Assembly: GCA_035771165.1 (NCBI GenBank)
Contig: JAWNZC010000322.1
Location: 8,595,001 to 8,659,000, forward strand
Direction of reading: 5' to 3'
Length of the DNA stretch: 64,000 nt
DNA from: Paragorgia papillata
Lineage: Eukaryota; Cnidaria; Anthozoa; Scleralcyonacea; Coralliidae
In this document: piece by piece, positions 1 through 11,050 of the stretch
How positions within the stretch are numbered: the stretch's first letter is position 1
Layout: each line of letters opens with the position of its first letter
The notes under the pieces: model-generated
Told to the model about the DNA's origin: nothing
What the model saw: only the letters and a program-made list of their open reading frames with translations
The model's database searches: none
Position numbers and translations under genes: made by a program

Positions 1-105
1 AAATATCTTGTCAAGAAACCGCAGTAAGATTATTATCTTGCAAACGGGACAAGAAAATCTTAAAACAAGTATTTTTTCCTTAAAACAAGTTTTTGGGAAT
101 TTGCA

Positions 106-106
<1 letters not shown>

Positions 107-138
<32 letters not shown>
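107..138. repeat. (AT)n microsatellite
   Basis: Dinucleotide run marking the left boundary of paralogous copy I. The corresponding place in copy II (15697-15940) holds a ribozyme foldback and in copy III (about 20466-20522) unrelated AT-rich sequence. Positions 1-106 contain nothing recognisable. Confidence 0.95.
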
Positions 139-139
<1 letters not shown>

Positions 140-350
140 ATGTGATAATCACTATACCAACAAATGTGTTACTAATATAAACATGGATGGCTTAGTTACT
201 GTATCCGAGAATTAACAAGTCACGCAAGAAAACGAAATCTTGTGCAAGAAACTGACAGAAATCTGGCAGAGGTTATTTTCCAATGTTCAGCTAACGAATC
301 CGACACATCTCCGAAAGAACCTCGACTATACACGCACTCTAAACGTTCAG

Positions 351-586
351 TATAGCCATAGATAATGGAAGGGGAACTGGATAGGAAACTTAAAACGCTT
401 ATAAGCAGGTAATGCACCTAACTGAATATCACTTCAGTTCAGCACTGTCTGATTTTAGCCATGTGGGACCACTCGTTAGGTGCATATTAGCCCCTTATAA
501 GTGTGTAATTACCATAGCAAGTTGTGAAAACATCGTTTCCGGTTTCGTAAGTTTCCTATCCAGTTCCCCGCCATTATCTATGGTAT
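351..586. mobile_element. Foldback (inverted-arm) element
   Basis: The left arm (from about 351, catagataatgg then ggggaactggataggaaactta, reaching gcacctaac by about 421) is repeated inverted in the right arm (gttaggtgcat near 477, then gtttcctatccagttccc ending near 581). Copy II of the paralogous segment lacks the left arm (gaggttatttt joins straight to gccccttataag), so one arm was lost or gained there. No coding capacity. Superfamily unresolved. Confidence 0.6.
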
Positions 587-1146
587 AGCCTGGTTTCCAT
601 ATAGTTGTATTTGTTGTAATTCAGTCGGCGATTGATCGGCCATTGCTTGCGATATTTCACAACTGTCGTGTTTCCATACAGTTATAATTGTTGTAATTCA
701 AATCGCCGATTCGCTCGGACTGAGGAATTCTCGGTTTTGACAAAGTTCAGATGTGCTATATTTGATATTCAAAACCAAATTTAATGACTAAAACTTTGTT
801 TGTGATCATTTTCACAGTTTATATAACAATATAGCAAGCAGTATTTACACGTTCAGCAGTAACTTCGCCGCTTAAGTCTCGTGTTTCGTGAACGTTTGAC
901 GACAGTTGCAAACATTTGAGTTGGCTTTCGAACAAGTCATTTAGTGGACTTCCCTAACAAAATCGAGTTTTTTTTTAAAGGATTTGGCCGGCTTTTTTAA
1001 ATAATTTTGTGTTTTACGTTGTAAATATCTAGCAAAAGGTCGCCGACTGTCGGCGACTGATGATTCATTTGTTGTAAAAGTTGAACCTGATTCAACTTCT
1101 ACAACAGTCGCCGACTGAATTACAACAATTACAAGGGAACCAGGCT
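587..1146. mobile_element. Non-autonomous TIR element (gcctggttycc ends)
   Basis: About 40-bp imperfect terminal inverted repeats: left end reads gcctggtttccatatagttg then ttgttgtaattcagtcggcg; the right end (1107-1146) is its reverse complement. An internal copy of the left motif starts near 668. The left part recurs at 16185-16640, where it is cut off by the second LINE. No transposase ORF and no convincing target-site duplication, so superfamily is not assigned. Confidence 0.65.
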
Positions 1147-1476
1147 CATGATAACCATAAACTCCTTTTAGTAAAACTCTACTCATTTCCCCCCAATAAT
1201 ATATCATCCAGTATTCCAATTAGTATTGTTGTTGTAGAATTACCGCGTCAAAAGCCAAATACGTATTTTTTCAGTACGGCAGCAGATTCTACATATGGCT
1301 TGTCAATTATTTGCAGTCTTTCAAACAGATTTATTAAATCATGCATTAGCCATTAGGGCAATTCGAACCGTTACACTTATTTTTTAAGAAACACATGCTT
1401 GCAAACGTAGCACTCTTCCTTTTTCTCTTGATAAATCTGTTTAGAGATCTAAATGGATAAGCAAGAAGATACTTAC

Positions 1477-1557
1477 CAACACAATCTCCATTGCTAGGTA
1501 TAATTATTCATGCAAGCTTCACATCTGTAACTACCACGAGTATTGTTACATATACTT
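1477..1557 (-). pseudogene. Decayed EGF-like exon, copy I
   Basis: On the minus strand this reads as the second half of an EGF domain, CNNTRGSYRCEAC, then an in-frame stop before the expected NGDC end; a one-base shift restores SNGDCV. A good GTAAGT donor follows at 1476. The first half of the domain (C1-C3) is absent. A homologous remnant at 20982-21061 is interrupted by Copia. Probably an unused former exon of the host gene. Confidence 0.5.
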
Positions 1558-2214
1558 CTGCATGGTACCACAAAATTATTTTATTCAGCCTTTTGGTGCT
1601 CTTTTAACCGCGCGCCAAATAGACTATTGGTTTCCTTTCTCTGTTCTTTCGCATTAATACGATTATTTATTATTAGCTTTTGCAAAAATATTACTGAACG
1701 TTAAAAAACGCTTCGGGGCAACGTTTAAGTTGAAACTAACATTTTTTTAATTGGTTCCGTAATTCCTTGAATATATACTAAGAATACAGCATAATCCCTA
1801 AACCTATCACCACAATTTCATTCTCAGTGTTTGTGGGCAGCGGCGCAAGAGTTATATATAACTGATTTTAAACAGTGTTGTAAACAGAGTTGTTGTGTTT
1901 TTTTTTATTTCACAACAATCTCGCCAAATAAAGACACTAAATAGGAGTGTCGCAACGTTGGGTAATAGTAACATTTTAATTTAACTATTTAAGTTCAAAA
2001 AACATTAAGCTAAAGCGTTAAACTATACGTCAAATAAAGAAACTACTCCAAATTGTTACAAACCGTTTAAGAAATTAAACTATAATTTGTAATGACTTTG
2101 CTCGATAAGCCTACACACACGCGAGTAATTTTAAATAAATGTCGTAGGTACCTGTGGGCAGTAGGTTGCACACACCTAATATAGAGCGACCAACATGATT
2201 TAATAACAGCTTAC

Positions 2215-2337
2215 CATTGCATGTCTTTCCATTTCCTGAAAAACCACTTTTGCAAGTGCACGTGTAACTTCTATAAGTGTCGGTACACGTAGCATCTGCA
2301 TGACATATATGCGGATTTCTAGCACATTCATTAATGC
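2215..2337 (-). CDS. Calcium-binding EGF exon of host extracellular gene
   Basis: A 123-bp phase 1-1 exon (41 codons) bounded by an AG acceptor (2338-2339, minus) and a GTAAGC donor (2213-2214). It encodes one complete cbEGF domain: INEC start, six cysteines (C..C..C..C.C..C), the aromatic-containing SYTCTC segment and the GFSGNGKTC end. INEC with an Asp/Gly codon made across the junction is the calcium-binding consensus of fibrillin/Notch-type EGFs. It is the paralogue of the exon at 26132-26257. The protein is predicted extracellular. Orthology of the gene is not recognised. Confidence 0.8.
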
Positions 2338-2340
2338 CTT

Positions 2341-3402
2341 TAAAAAAGAGAGAACAGTAGCAACAATCTTGAAATTGAACAAGACGCCTGCTCAGGCGTT
2401 CACTCGGGCTACTGATTTCTGCAATTGGCGTAGCCTTCGCACAGGTAGAAAACCTGCGGAACAGCGTGTGCATATTAAGTAATAGATAAAGCATGAGCAG
2501 CGATCTGTATCTGATTTATCGTACTTATCAAATGGACGCATCTAAATAGCCATGTTTTCAAACTATTTTTTCAAGTTGGAGTGATTTTAGCTAAGTAAAT
2601 TGAGGAAAAAGTTTATGTAAATCAGGACGAATCTATATGCGATTTACAGATATTGATTAAATATTCATTTCTTTTGAATTTTCTTCATGAATTTTTAATG
2701 AATTTGATAAGTGTTTGTTTAAAAGCCCAAAACTCACAGAAGCAATCATTAAGTAATTTAGTTATGTAGAACCGTTCTGAAAGTGTGTGATTGTACAGTT
2801 AGAAGTAACTCTGATTGTTAATTTGCGAGTACTAAATTTATGACGGTACAGTACGCACTCTAGCAAGATTACAATCGAACGAGTTATTCTCTATATATGG
2901 TCTTATATGAAGTACTTGGTTCCATGAAATGATTGCTTGGTGTCAACAACAAGTCCGTTTAGCCAAATAATTAAACGATTTTATAATACTTTCAGTAGAC
3001 AAAACCTATAGTGCTGAATTCGGCAGATTCGAGCGATGGTTCCGATATAGAATTCATGTAAATCGTACCAACAGAAAAGATTTAAACATGTTTTGAAACA
3101 TATTTCTTTTTTCTTTCTATTTTTAACAAGTTTATTTGGATCATTTATACTTAACAGCAATATAACATTAATAGTATAAATTACATAGCAAGATGACGAA
3201 AGATAGTATAAAAATATAATAATAAGATCCAAAGGGGAAAGGTGGGAACGGGACTTTAAGGGCCATACAAGGCACCCACCCAAATAAATTTAAAAAGTCT
3301 AGAAAAAATCAAATATGGAATGATAAAATACATCAACGAACATTTTACAGCATACAGCATCACTAATCACAGCAAAGTATAATAATTGCTTTCTCTAAAT
3401 TA
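2341..3402. other. Intron sequence, no gene seen
   Basis: AT-rich sequence with scattered stops in all frames and no recognised repeat apart from stretches shared with copy III (26270-26460). Confidence 0.5.
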
Positions 3403-3593
3403 CAGTTGGTTTCAGATTGCTTTCGACGGAAATGTTTAGAAGTTCGTTCCAAGTTCGCAAGTTCGCATTGAACTAGGCATTTGATTGGCTACTAGCAACT
3501 ATGTAGTCAATCAAACGCGAAGGTCAAAACAAACTTGCGAACTTCGAAACGAACTTCTAAACATTTCCGTCAAAAGCAACCTGAAACCGACTG
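3403..3593. mobile_element. 191-bp MITE, Tc1/mariner-like (TA target)
   Basis: Starts cagttggtttcagattgctt and ends with its inverse (gcaacctgaaaccgactg); arms of about 65 bp include ggaaatgtttagaagttcg. Flanked by TA on both sides (3401-3402 and 3594-3595), the Tc1/mariner target duplication. Almost the entire element is a hairpin. No coding capacity. Confidence 0.75.
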
Positions 3594-4512
3594 TATAAAC
3601 ACTACATTTTGTTTGTAACGAGTGGGATTTTAAAATGTGTTTTGTTCGGAGTTACTTCGTTTCAACAAGCTATCTTCATTAATAACTTCCACCTCAGTTA
3701 CTTCGTGGCTGGGTTCCTCTCTCTCAGAGACTGAGGGACATAAATGTTTTAATTTCTTTTGTCATTTGTACATTTTATGAATTAAACAGGCAGTAAGATG
3801 GAAAATCTCCTCTTGAATTTCGATTTTATCTAGAAGTACTTTCCCGTATGAGGAAGTATAGCGTTCTTATTAAATCAATATCTCATCATCTTCCAGAGAT
3901 AATCAGGTTTTTGTAACATGCAAATGAGATGCCTTATGATGCCATCAACTCAAACTTCCCCAAATGAGGAATATATCAAGCAATAACTGTGTACATTGCA
4001 ATGTACCATTCGTATTAGAACAGCTTCAAAGTTTCAGCACAATCTACCTATTATTTCCGTAGATATTCCTCCTTTACGGAAATCTTATTTGCATTTTTTT
4101 TAAATCAAAGTATCTTTGGAACGAGATGAGAAATTAACCAAGCGAAGAGGCTATTCTTCTTTAGTTTGAAAACACTTCTAAATACAATCAAAATAGGGAT
4201 AGACAATTTTGGCGTCTTAATGCCCCTTTAAGGGGTCATTCATTGGCAACTATAGTGACTACTTCATGAAAGTGTTTCATAATGAAATAAGCTCAGTAAT
4301 TGATTTACTTGGCATATAAGAAGATTTTGATAAACTTTTCACTACTGTTGTCTACGAGTGTATACATCGGCAGACAACAATGAGAGAGCTAATAAGCTTC
4401 ACCACGTCAAAAGCAAGACATGCAATGTTTCACTGTAATATACGGCTGCAGATTCTACATATAGCATGTCAATTCTGTGCAGTGTGTATTAATTCTATAC
4501 TGATGCATTTAA
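3594..4512. other. Intron remainder of copy I
   Basis: No gene seen. Several blocks (for example tgatttacttggcat near 4300 and the ttttgtttg block near 3605) align with 26460-26760, extending the paralogous duplication past the EGF exon. Confidence 0.5.
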
Positions 4513-5090
4513 GGTGGCTCCCTACGGTAATTTCAATAGGGGACTGGTGACTAGAAATAGTATCGCTACGCATGCGTAAATAGATCTTGTCGATTCGAAA
4601 TTCTATGACCGCGTCGACATAGATGTTAGACTTGTAGACGTTTTCTTCGGTGAATTTTGCTAAAATTTTGTAAATAAGTAGTTTATAAAAAATTCTAAAG
4701 TATATATAATTTTTAAAAAGACAGAACTTTTTTAAATCGATAATTTTTATAGCGAAAAATCTGTCCATATAACCCTCTCTGATTTTGTGCATGGATATTC
4801 TCCACAACAGTATCTATCATCTCAGCAATTTTTAAAAAATTTCACCGAAGCAAACTAAAGACATGCCGCTTCAATTATGCAATATTTGAAAATATACCAA
4901 AGTTCTAACGTCATTATTACCATGGTAACAGCAAATAATTGAACTTTTTGATAGATATTTTATATCTGCGATAGTTCTGCTATACTAGTAAGGTCTACTT
5001 AGTATTTATCTAACAAATTTTTAAACTTGTGAATAACATTAGATGAGCGTATGAAATAGCGCGTATTTATTGAAACTATAGGGAGCCACC
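4513..5090. mobile_element. 578-bp TTAA-target TIR element (piggyBac/Kolobok-like)
   Basis: Termini ggtggctccctacggtaatt and the inverse (ending gggagccacc) are flanked by TTAA at 4509-4512 and 5091-5094. TTAA duplication is known for piggyBac and Kolobok families. No transposase is recognisable, so it is non-autonomous. Confidence 0.8.
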
Positions 5091-5276
5091 TTAAATGTAG
5101 TCTAAAATTGAAGTATGTTTTGTATGTATAATTTGTAGTAAATTAAGCTAGGTTTATATATTATTTAATACATAAATTAGGTTTATAGATTATTTTATTT
5201 CTTGTAATGCTATTTATGGAGGACTTTCATGAAAAGCACCTACTGGTGATTGAAACCATCTTCATTAAATATTATT

Positions 5277-5277
5277 A

Positions 5278-5334
<57 letters not shown>

Positions 5335-5341
5335 GTTGTAG

Positions 5342-5377
<36 letters not shown>

Positions 5378-5397
5378 TAGTTGTTGTTGTTGTTGTA
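5277..5397. repeat. (TTA)n then (TTG)n microsatellite, LINE 3' tail
   Basis: Two adjacent trinucleotide arrays. On the minus strand they follow directly after the last conserved bases of the LINE at 5398-7232 and so are probably its simple-repeat 3' tail, expanded after insertion. Confidence 0.8.
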
Positions 5398-7232
5398 CGG
5401 TAAAGATGTAGATACCGGTGTTTAATCCTCGCTGACAGGTTTATTTAACTTAAGCCAGTGAGTACTTGACGTTCTTCAATTCATCGACAGTACCTTTCGG
5501 AGAATGTTGGCTGTGCCTAGTAGCACCGAATGTTGCAGGATGTTCAAATTATGTGTAATATCTAGACGGTTGAGATAGGACTGTAGATCCTTGTATATAT
5601 ACTAAGCCTAATGCACCTATTATAATTGGTACCACTACCGTCTTTTTATTCCACATTCTAGTTACTTCCAGTCTCAGTTCAGAGTAATTGTTGCATTTCT
5701 CAAATTTCTTCTGCTCCAGATTGTGATCGCCGGGGTTTGCCACATCTATGATCATACACTCGTTTTTCTCCTTGTTCAATACGACAATGTCTGGTCTTCT
5801 GTGCTTGATCTCTCGATCCGTTTGTATGTTGAAGTCCCATAGGATTTTGGCCCTCTCGTTCTCTACCAGTGTCCGCTTTGTGCTGGTACCATTTGTCACT
5901 GACCTCTAAGCCGAACTTTCTGCATAGTGTCCAATGAAGTTTCAGGCATACTTTGTCGTGTATCCTCTTGTAATCTTTCTGCGCCACCACGCTACATGCA
6001 CTTACAGTATGCATCACACTCTCCACTTTCTCAATCTCGCCACATAATCTACATTTATCCGAGACATACAACCCATATATACTTTTCTTTATGGAGTTTG
6101 TATTTAGCGCTTGATCTTGTGCAGCAACTATCAGACTCTCTGTTTCGCATTTAAGATCACCTTTACTTAACCAATTCCATGATTCGTCTGTTTTCAGATC
6201 CTTTGTATCTCTCTCAAACTGCCCGTGGAGTTTCATGTTCTCCACCTCCTCCCTCTTCTCTTTATCTACCCTTTTCTTGTACTCTTCCTTTCCCTCTATC
6301 TGTTCTTTCACTAGACCCTCCTCCTTTGTAACTACCTTCAGTAGTGTCTCTTCACTGTTTATTAGATAGTAATGCAAGCTTCTCGACTCACTGGCGACAC
6401 ATTCTTAGATAACTCGAAAGCCTAGTGCTACTTTGTCTACTGCGCACGATTTCTTTAATATTTTCGTCGGTAAATGTTGTTAACATATATTGTTAATTCC
6501 TTTAATGTGAATTGTAATTGTAATGTAGGTTTAATATTGTGCAAATAAACTTTGATTTGATTTTGATTTGACTGATGAAGCCTCTTCCTCCTCCTTTTCG
6601 CTTGATGTATATCCTTTGATTTCGGATGGATAGCGTGATATTTACTCATAATTTTCGGGTTTGCCTGTCTAATTCCCATGCAGGTCTCATTCTTTGTCCA
6701 CCCAATAAATGCTGCACTGTAACGTACAACCGCCACCGTCCATGAGTTGATTGCCAAGAATAGATTCCGACCATTAAGCTTACTTTTCAGGAGAAGCCTT
6801 AGTCTCTTTAAGTAGACATTTTTGACTTTAACTTTCATTTCAGAACACATAATGGTATCAATCTCCAACACACCTAGATATTTATATCCTTCGCAATCAG
6901 GCTTCGTCAATTTCTCTCTGTCCGGGAGTTTGATACCTTGGCTTTCCACTCTTCTTCCCTTCTTCAATGTTACTACTGCACACTTGGATATCCCAAACTC
7001 CATACCAATGTCACTGCTACATTGTCGGACAGTCTGTACCAGTGAGTCAATTTCCCTGTCATTTTTGGCGAAGAGTTTAAGGTCATCCATAAATAGCATG
7101 TGATTGATCATTGGGCCATCCTTATCCAGTTTATATCCCATTTCTGTCTCACGTAGCACATGTGTCAAAGGTATTAGCGCGATCACAAAAAACAATGGTG
7201 AAAAGGAGTCTCCTTGGAAGATCCCTCTCCTA
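5398..7232 (-). pseudogene. R2/NeSL-like LINE, 3' half (RT, zinc finger, RLE)
   Basis: Minus-strand reverse transcriptase plus restriction-like endonuclease. At 6580-7230 the RT palm is clear: RRGIFQGDSFSPL, then LFMDDLKLF (the catalytic Asp pair), then a thumb with KYLGVLE. At 5700-6377 comes a C-terminal zinc finger (CRLC...H...C), and at 5550-5900 a PD-(D/E)XK-type endonuclease: KILWDFN, RRPDIVVL, CMIIDVA. These are the hallmarks of site-specific, early-branching LINEs of the R2/R4/NeSL superclade. Broken by frameshifts between zinc finger and endonuclease (about 5890) and by an insertion near 6412-6572. The fingers region upstream of the RT palm is missing at the 7232 junction. The 5' half continues at 9299. 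Confidence 0.85.
6412..6575 (+). mobile_element. Probable LINE/SINE 3'-end insertion with (TTTGAT)n tail
   Basis: The RT ORF of the surrounding LINE is interrupted here by unrelated sequence that ends, on the plus strand, in aataaactttgatttgattt followed by another ttgatttga. A short tandem tail after an aataaa-like motif is typical of CR1/L2-type 3' ends. The protein reading of the host LINE resumes on both sides. Confidence 0.45.
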
Positions 7233-9298
7233 CACACGTAAAAATATCACAGCTTGTCAACAAGATGTTAGCGGAACAAGCTTGTAACAAGCCTGGGAAC
7301 AAGTTGTAACAATGCTGTTGGTTTATCACGCTGTAGCAAGCTTGTTGACAACAACCTTGTAGCAAGTTGTTGAGCTGCAGAGCGGTAACAAGTTGTTGGA
7401 ACAGCCATGTAGGATCAGGCCTGTTGTCAACAAGCCATATCAGACTTGTTGGAACAACTTGTGACAAGTCTATTGAAGTCATCAAGCTTGTCACAAGTTG
7501 TTCCAACAAGCTCGTTACAGATTGTTTTAACAAGTCTGGAGCAAGATCACGCTGACAACTTGTGGCAGACTTGTCACAACAAGCAACTGAGATTCAGCCT
7601 TCACAACAATGACTTAAAAATAGCATGTGTAAACCGGTTTCAACCAGTCGATTAAATCATGGATAGCGTGGATTATGAAGAGAAAATTTGACCACTATAA
7701 AACGGCTTTTTGCTGGCGATGTTGTTTTGGAAGTTGTCGTCAAAATATGGCAGAAATCACAGGATAATATATACAGATTACAGGTCTTCTGAAACGCTAA
7801 AAAATCTCGTTTTTGGATTTCTGTTTGGAGATAATTTCTCGGATAACTTTTCAGTGGTTGCATGCAAATTACATCAAGCACATGACATGGGCAAACAACA
7901 AGACTTTGCTGGACGTTTATCGACAGCAAACCGGCGAGACAGAATTATATTATGCACGAAGAGAACCTTAATTCATTCCTTGTCAACGCTATCAGAGGTG
8001 AGTTTTTAAAAATACCAGTTTTCAATCATTAGTGTTTTGTTCTTTCGTTTTTTCAAACTTGGCATGTTTTTCAGGAGAGTTTACTTTATAGATCTCGCCT
8101 GTTAAATTGTTTTATTAAGACTACTGAAACACGAACTGCGAGTTTATTGTACTGCTTCATTTGAACCATTTTGTATTTATCGACGTAAACAACTTAACAT
8201 TTTGAAGACTGACCTTGTGTTAGCCTAGCCGATAAAATCCAGCCGAGAAATTTATCGAAAACGGAAAACGAATTTTTTTGTAAATTCAAAAGATTCGGCT
8301 CGCCATTGTAAATGCCCATAAAGATTGGCCGCTCATATTTTAACTATCACATAGACATCATTATATAATTTAAACAGAATTCTGTACATGTGCATGTGTT
8401 TTGGTTCGTAAATTTTATTAATGATTTTTAAAACCGCCATGCATGTATTCGTTTTGTTGTTTAGCTATTAAAATGAACATGCATAATAATGTATTATAGA
8501 AGCAGAAAGTCGAGTTATTTAGGAGTCATGGCTTTAAATTTAATATAAAAACACTTTGACAATAATGTTATAAACTCTTTCATGTATTGCCTGCATCCCG
8601 AGACTCGACGAGTAATACCGAACTGGCGTGAAAGTTCACCGTTTCCCACAACACCGACGCGTCGATTGAAATTCAAAGTTCTTTTTTATTATTTATCCCG
8701 TTAGTCTGAATCATGTTTTTTAAACTATATTGACTTGTATGATTTACATAATGTACTGTTTATATATAACTATAATGAATCCCCATATGTTCTTAGATAT
8801 TTTCTGACTATAAAATAAACCTGGAGATGACAAACATGCTACACAGAATGAAGATTGGTGGTGACAGTTTGTCCGAAGAACATGAAAATAAACTTTAGGA
8901 ATATTCCTTTATGAATGGATTTTGCATAGGATAGCTTGTTGGTTTTTACTATTATATATATTTAAACATTATCTGCCCCTGGCAGTCTGTAAAAGGCTTT
9001 TATTAGGCTTACTTATCTCAAGGCTAAATCCAAACGTATTTTGACGTAATATTATTTCATCAAAATGTTTTAGCTTTCCTTTTTGTGAATATCTTTGTTA
9101 TCTTGCTACGAAGAACCGAGAAGAACACTCAGTAATATATTAAATAAATGTTTGCATTGTATTTTTGTTGTGAAAGTTTTGTATTAAATCTGCCGCCACG
9201 CTGGACAAAAGCAAGCGGGGAAAATAATAAAACGCGTTTGTGACAACATTGTTGAAACAGCTTGTTACGGCTCAAATCCAACAAGCTTGTTTCAACCT
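7233..9298. mobile_element. 2-kb element inserted in LINE, ends rich in caacaagcttgt
   Basis: The R2/NeSL-like LINE stops at 7232 and resumes at 9299. The inserted DNA begins with about 320 bp of degenerate repeats of acaagcttgtt / ttgttgacaag (7245-7570) and ends with related inverted motifs (9240-9296, ttgttgaaacagcttgtt). The centre (7700-9180) has one 100-codon open frame (7710-8009) with no recognised domain, followed by a GTGAGT donor-like sequence, and otherwise nothing identifiable. It may be a non-autonomous element whose insertion was accompanied by loss of the LINE's central RT region. Confidence 0.55.
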
Positions 9299-10515
9299 TT
9301 ACTACTTGGAATTTCTCCTCAATCCTCCGAATCCATTCTGCTTGATCATTGTGGTTAACATTGATTCCGCAAATATTCGACCAGAACTTTGTCGCCTCCT
9401 TAGGGTTTGGTGATACTGTTCTAGTTTCTCCACCTTCAAGTGATTTAAAGAACCTACCTTGGTTTGATGAAAATAAACGATTGTCTTGGAACTGCTTGAC
9501 TCTTAACTTTGGAGGCCTTAGCTACCAACCTTTGTTTGATCTCTTCCATCACAGTGTGAAAACCCTTTGCCTTCAACCTGTATCTCCTATCTAGTTTTTC
9601 CTGTTCACCCTTCCTTCCATTTTTCCACTTCCCCTTGAACCAAGCTTCAATCTTACACAGATCTCTTCACAATCGTTTAATATCACCCTCAATACGTCTC
9701 TTCCAATATGGCTCCTTCTCTCCTCTTCTTCCTTTCTTTCACCACAAACTGTTCGCATACTAGTATCGACGCTGCTTGTATGACATTGCGTATCCCAGTA
9801 ATATTGTCAACTGGTATATACTTCAATATTCCATTCACTTTTGTAGTCTCCTTTCTAACTCTAGTTCGATCAATATATCTCAGATTGCGTGCCTTCTCCT
9901 TTTCTTTACTTCTAAGTATTTCCTTCAGTCTCTCCAATAGTATTTGGCTTTCTTCGTCCAACTCGGTCTCATCCAGTCCATCCCCTTGCCTGATTCCGTC
10001 TCGTTCCACCATGTCTTCTACATCTCCTGAGGTGACTTCCTTGAAACCAACTTTTGCTACCCCTACCTCTGCCGTAACCTGTTCCACATCATCCACTTTA
10101 ACGTCTACCCCATGTGTCTCTCCTTCATCTTGCTCCTCCCTTTTCACCTTCCTCCTTATCGATTCAATCTCTACTTCTGTCAACCACCCTTTCGCTTTAA
10201 TTGTCCTAATTTGATTCATTAGGTTCGTCTCATTAGGGTTTTCTTCTCCATCCAATACATGTGTACTTTCTTACCTATTCCTCCTTTAACACTATCATTC
10301 TCCACCCTAATTCTACACTCCATCGCCACCTCATAATCTATATTTTCCCACTTCCTTCTACCTTTCTCATTCCTCGTTACTTTTCCCTTCCTGTTTGAGT
10401 AATGTCGTCGACTTGGCCGCCTAGCAAGAACCTCGTTGCACACAAGGTCCCAAGATTGTGCAGAGCTTAAAGCTCCTTTTGCACGCGTATCTGAAAAATC
10501 AGTATTATTATTCAC
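9299..10515 (-). pseudogene. R2/NeSL-like LINE, 5' half (N-terminal region)
   Basis: Minus-strand N-terminal part of the same LINE. At 10219-10515 there is a basic segment (RRPSRRHYSNRKGK, then KGRRKWENIDYEVAM). At 9689-10255 a charged linker contains IKAKGWLTEVEIESI. At 9300-9500 comes the conserved pre-RT block NRLFSSNQGRFFKSLEGG, followed by EATKFWSNICGIN and EWIRRIEEKF, characteristic of this LINE group. Frames change at about 10220 and 9500-9690, so it is not translatable as it stands. About 250 residues (RT fingers) are missing between here and 7232. Confidence 0.75.
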
Positions 10516-10925
10516 TTTGTTATTATCAAGGTTATTTATGATTGGCAGCTAGGGCCATTGCGGTAATGGTCGGGATTAAGAAAGTCTGCCCAAAGTTCCC
10601 CGCCGCATTGGGTAAGGCTAAGAATATCCACAGGGTCGCCAGTTCTGTGATTTATCGTTCACGTCCACATTACGCTGCAGCCATCCACCCCTCAGCACGA
10701 TTGATACTTATCTTGGGTTGCGCCTATTTTACACATAAGTGGGGGTTTGAAGTCAGAGTTTCCTTCTCTTAGGTAGGTTGCTAACCAAAGCTGAGAGCCC
10801 TACCTGCCCTGATATGGTGTAACCCCAGCATAGGGAGGCTTTGGGTTGCTAACACTTGCCCAAGGTACTACGCCAAACTCGTGGAGGGCGGGATCGTTTT
10901 ACAATTCCCGTGGCAGACGCAGTCC
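10516..10925 (-). other. Probable 5' UTR of the R2/NeSL-like LINE
   Basis: Relatively GC-rich, non-coding sequence directly upstream (minus strand) of the LINE N-terminus, different in composition from surrounding introns. Assignment is inferred from position; the far end is taken where the inverted repeat at 10930 begins. Confidence 0.4.
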
Positions 10926-10929
10926 AACT

Positions 10930-11050
10930 GGTTCTACCCACTGATCTCAAATAATATACTCATTATACTGGATAGAGCATCCGGTGTTCGCAGTGAAGTC
11001 GGAATAGATTAGCGGCGACCATTTCCGGTGGGACCCACTTGGACCCATAC
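10930..11050 (+). repeat. Inverted repeat arm, partner at 13905-14060
   Basis: Shares ggttctaccc, ctgatctcaaataatatac, ggatagagcatc and gtgggaccca with the reverse complement of 13905-14060. The two diverged arms flank about 2.85 kb and could be termini of an old element. Confidence 0.6.

Larger units (their letters stand above)
139..4450 (-). repeat. Paralogous segment, copy I (EGF-exon unit)
   Basis: Intronic and exonic segment of the minus-strand host gene. It is similar to 20527-26880 (copy III, minus its Copia insertion), and its first part to 15938-16640 (copy II). Shared blocks include the start (aaacatgtgataatcac), the block around 1160-1360 matching 20655-20860, the cbEGF exon at 2215-2337 matching 26132-26257, and 3597-4350 matching about 26460-26760. 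Relative to copy III, copy I carries an extra segment at about 283-1150 that holds two TIR elements. Boundaries are by eye. Confidence 0.75.
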
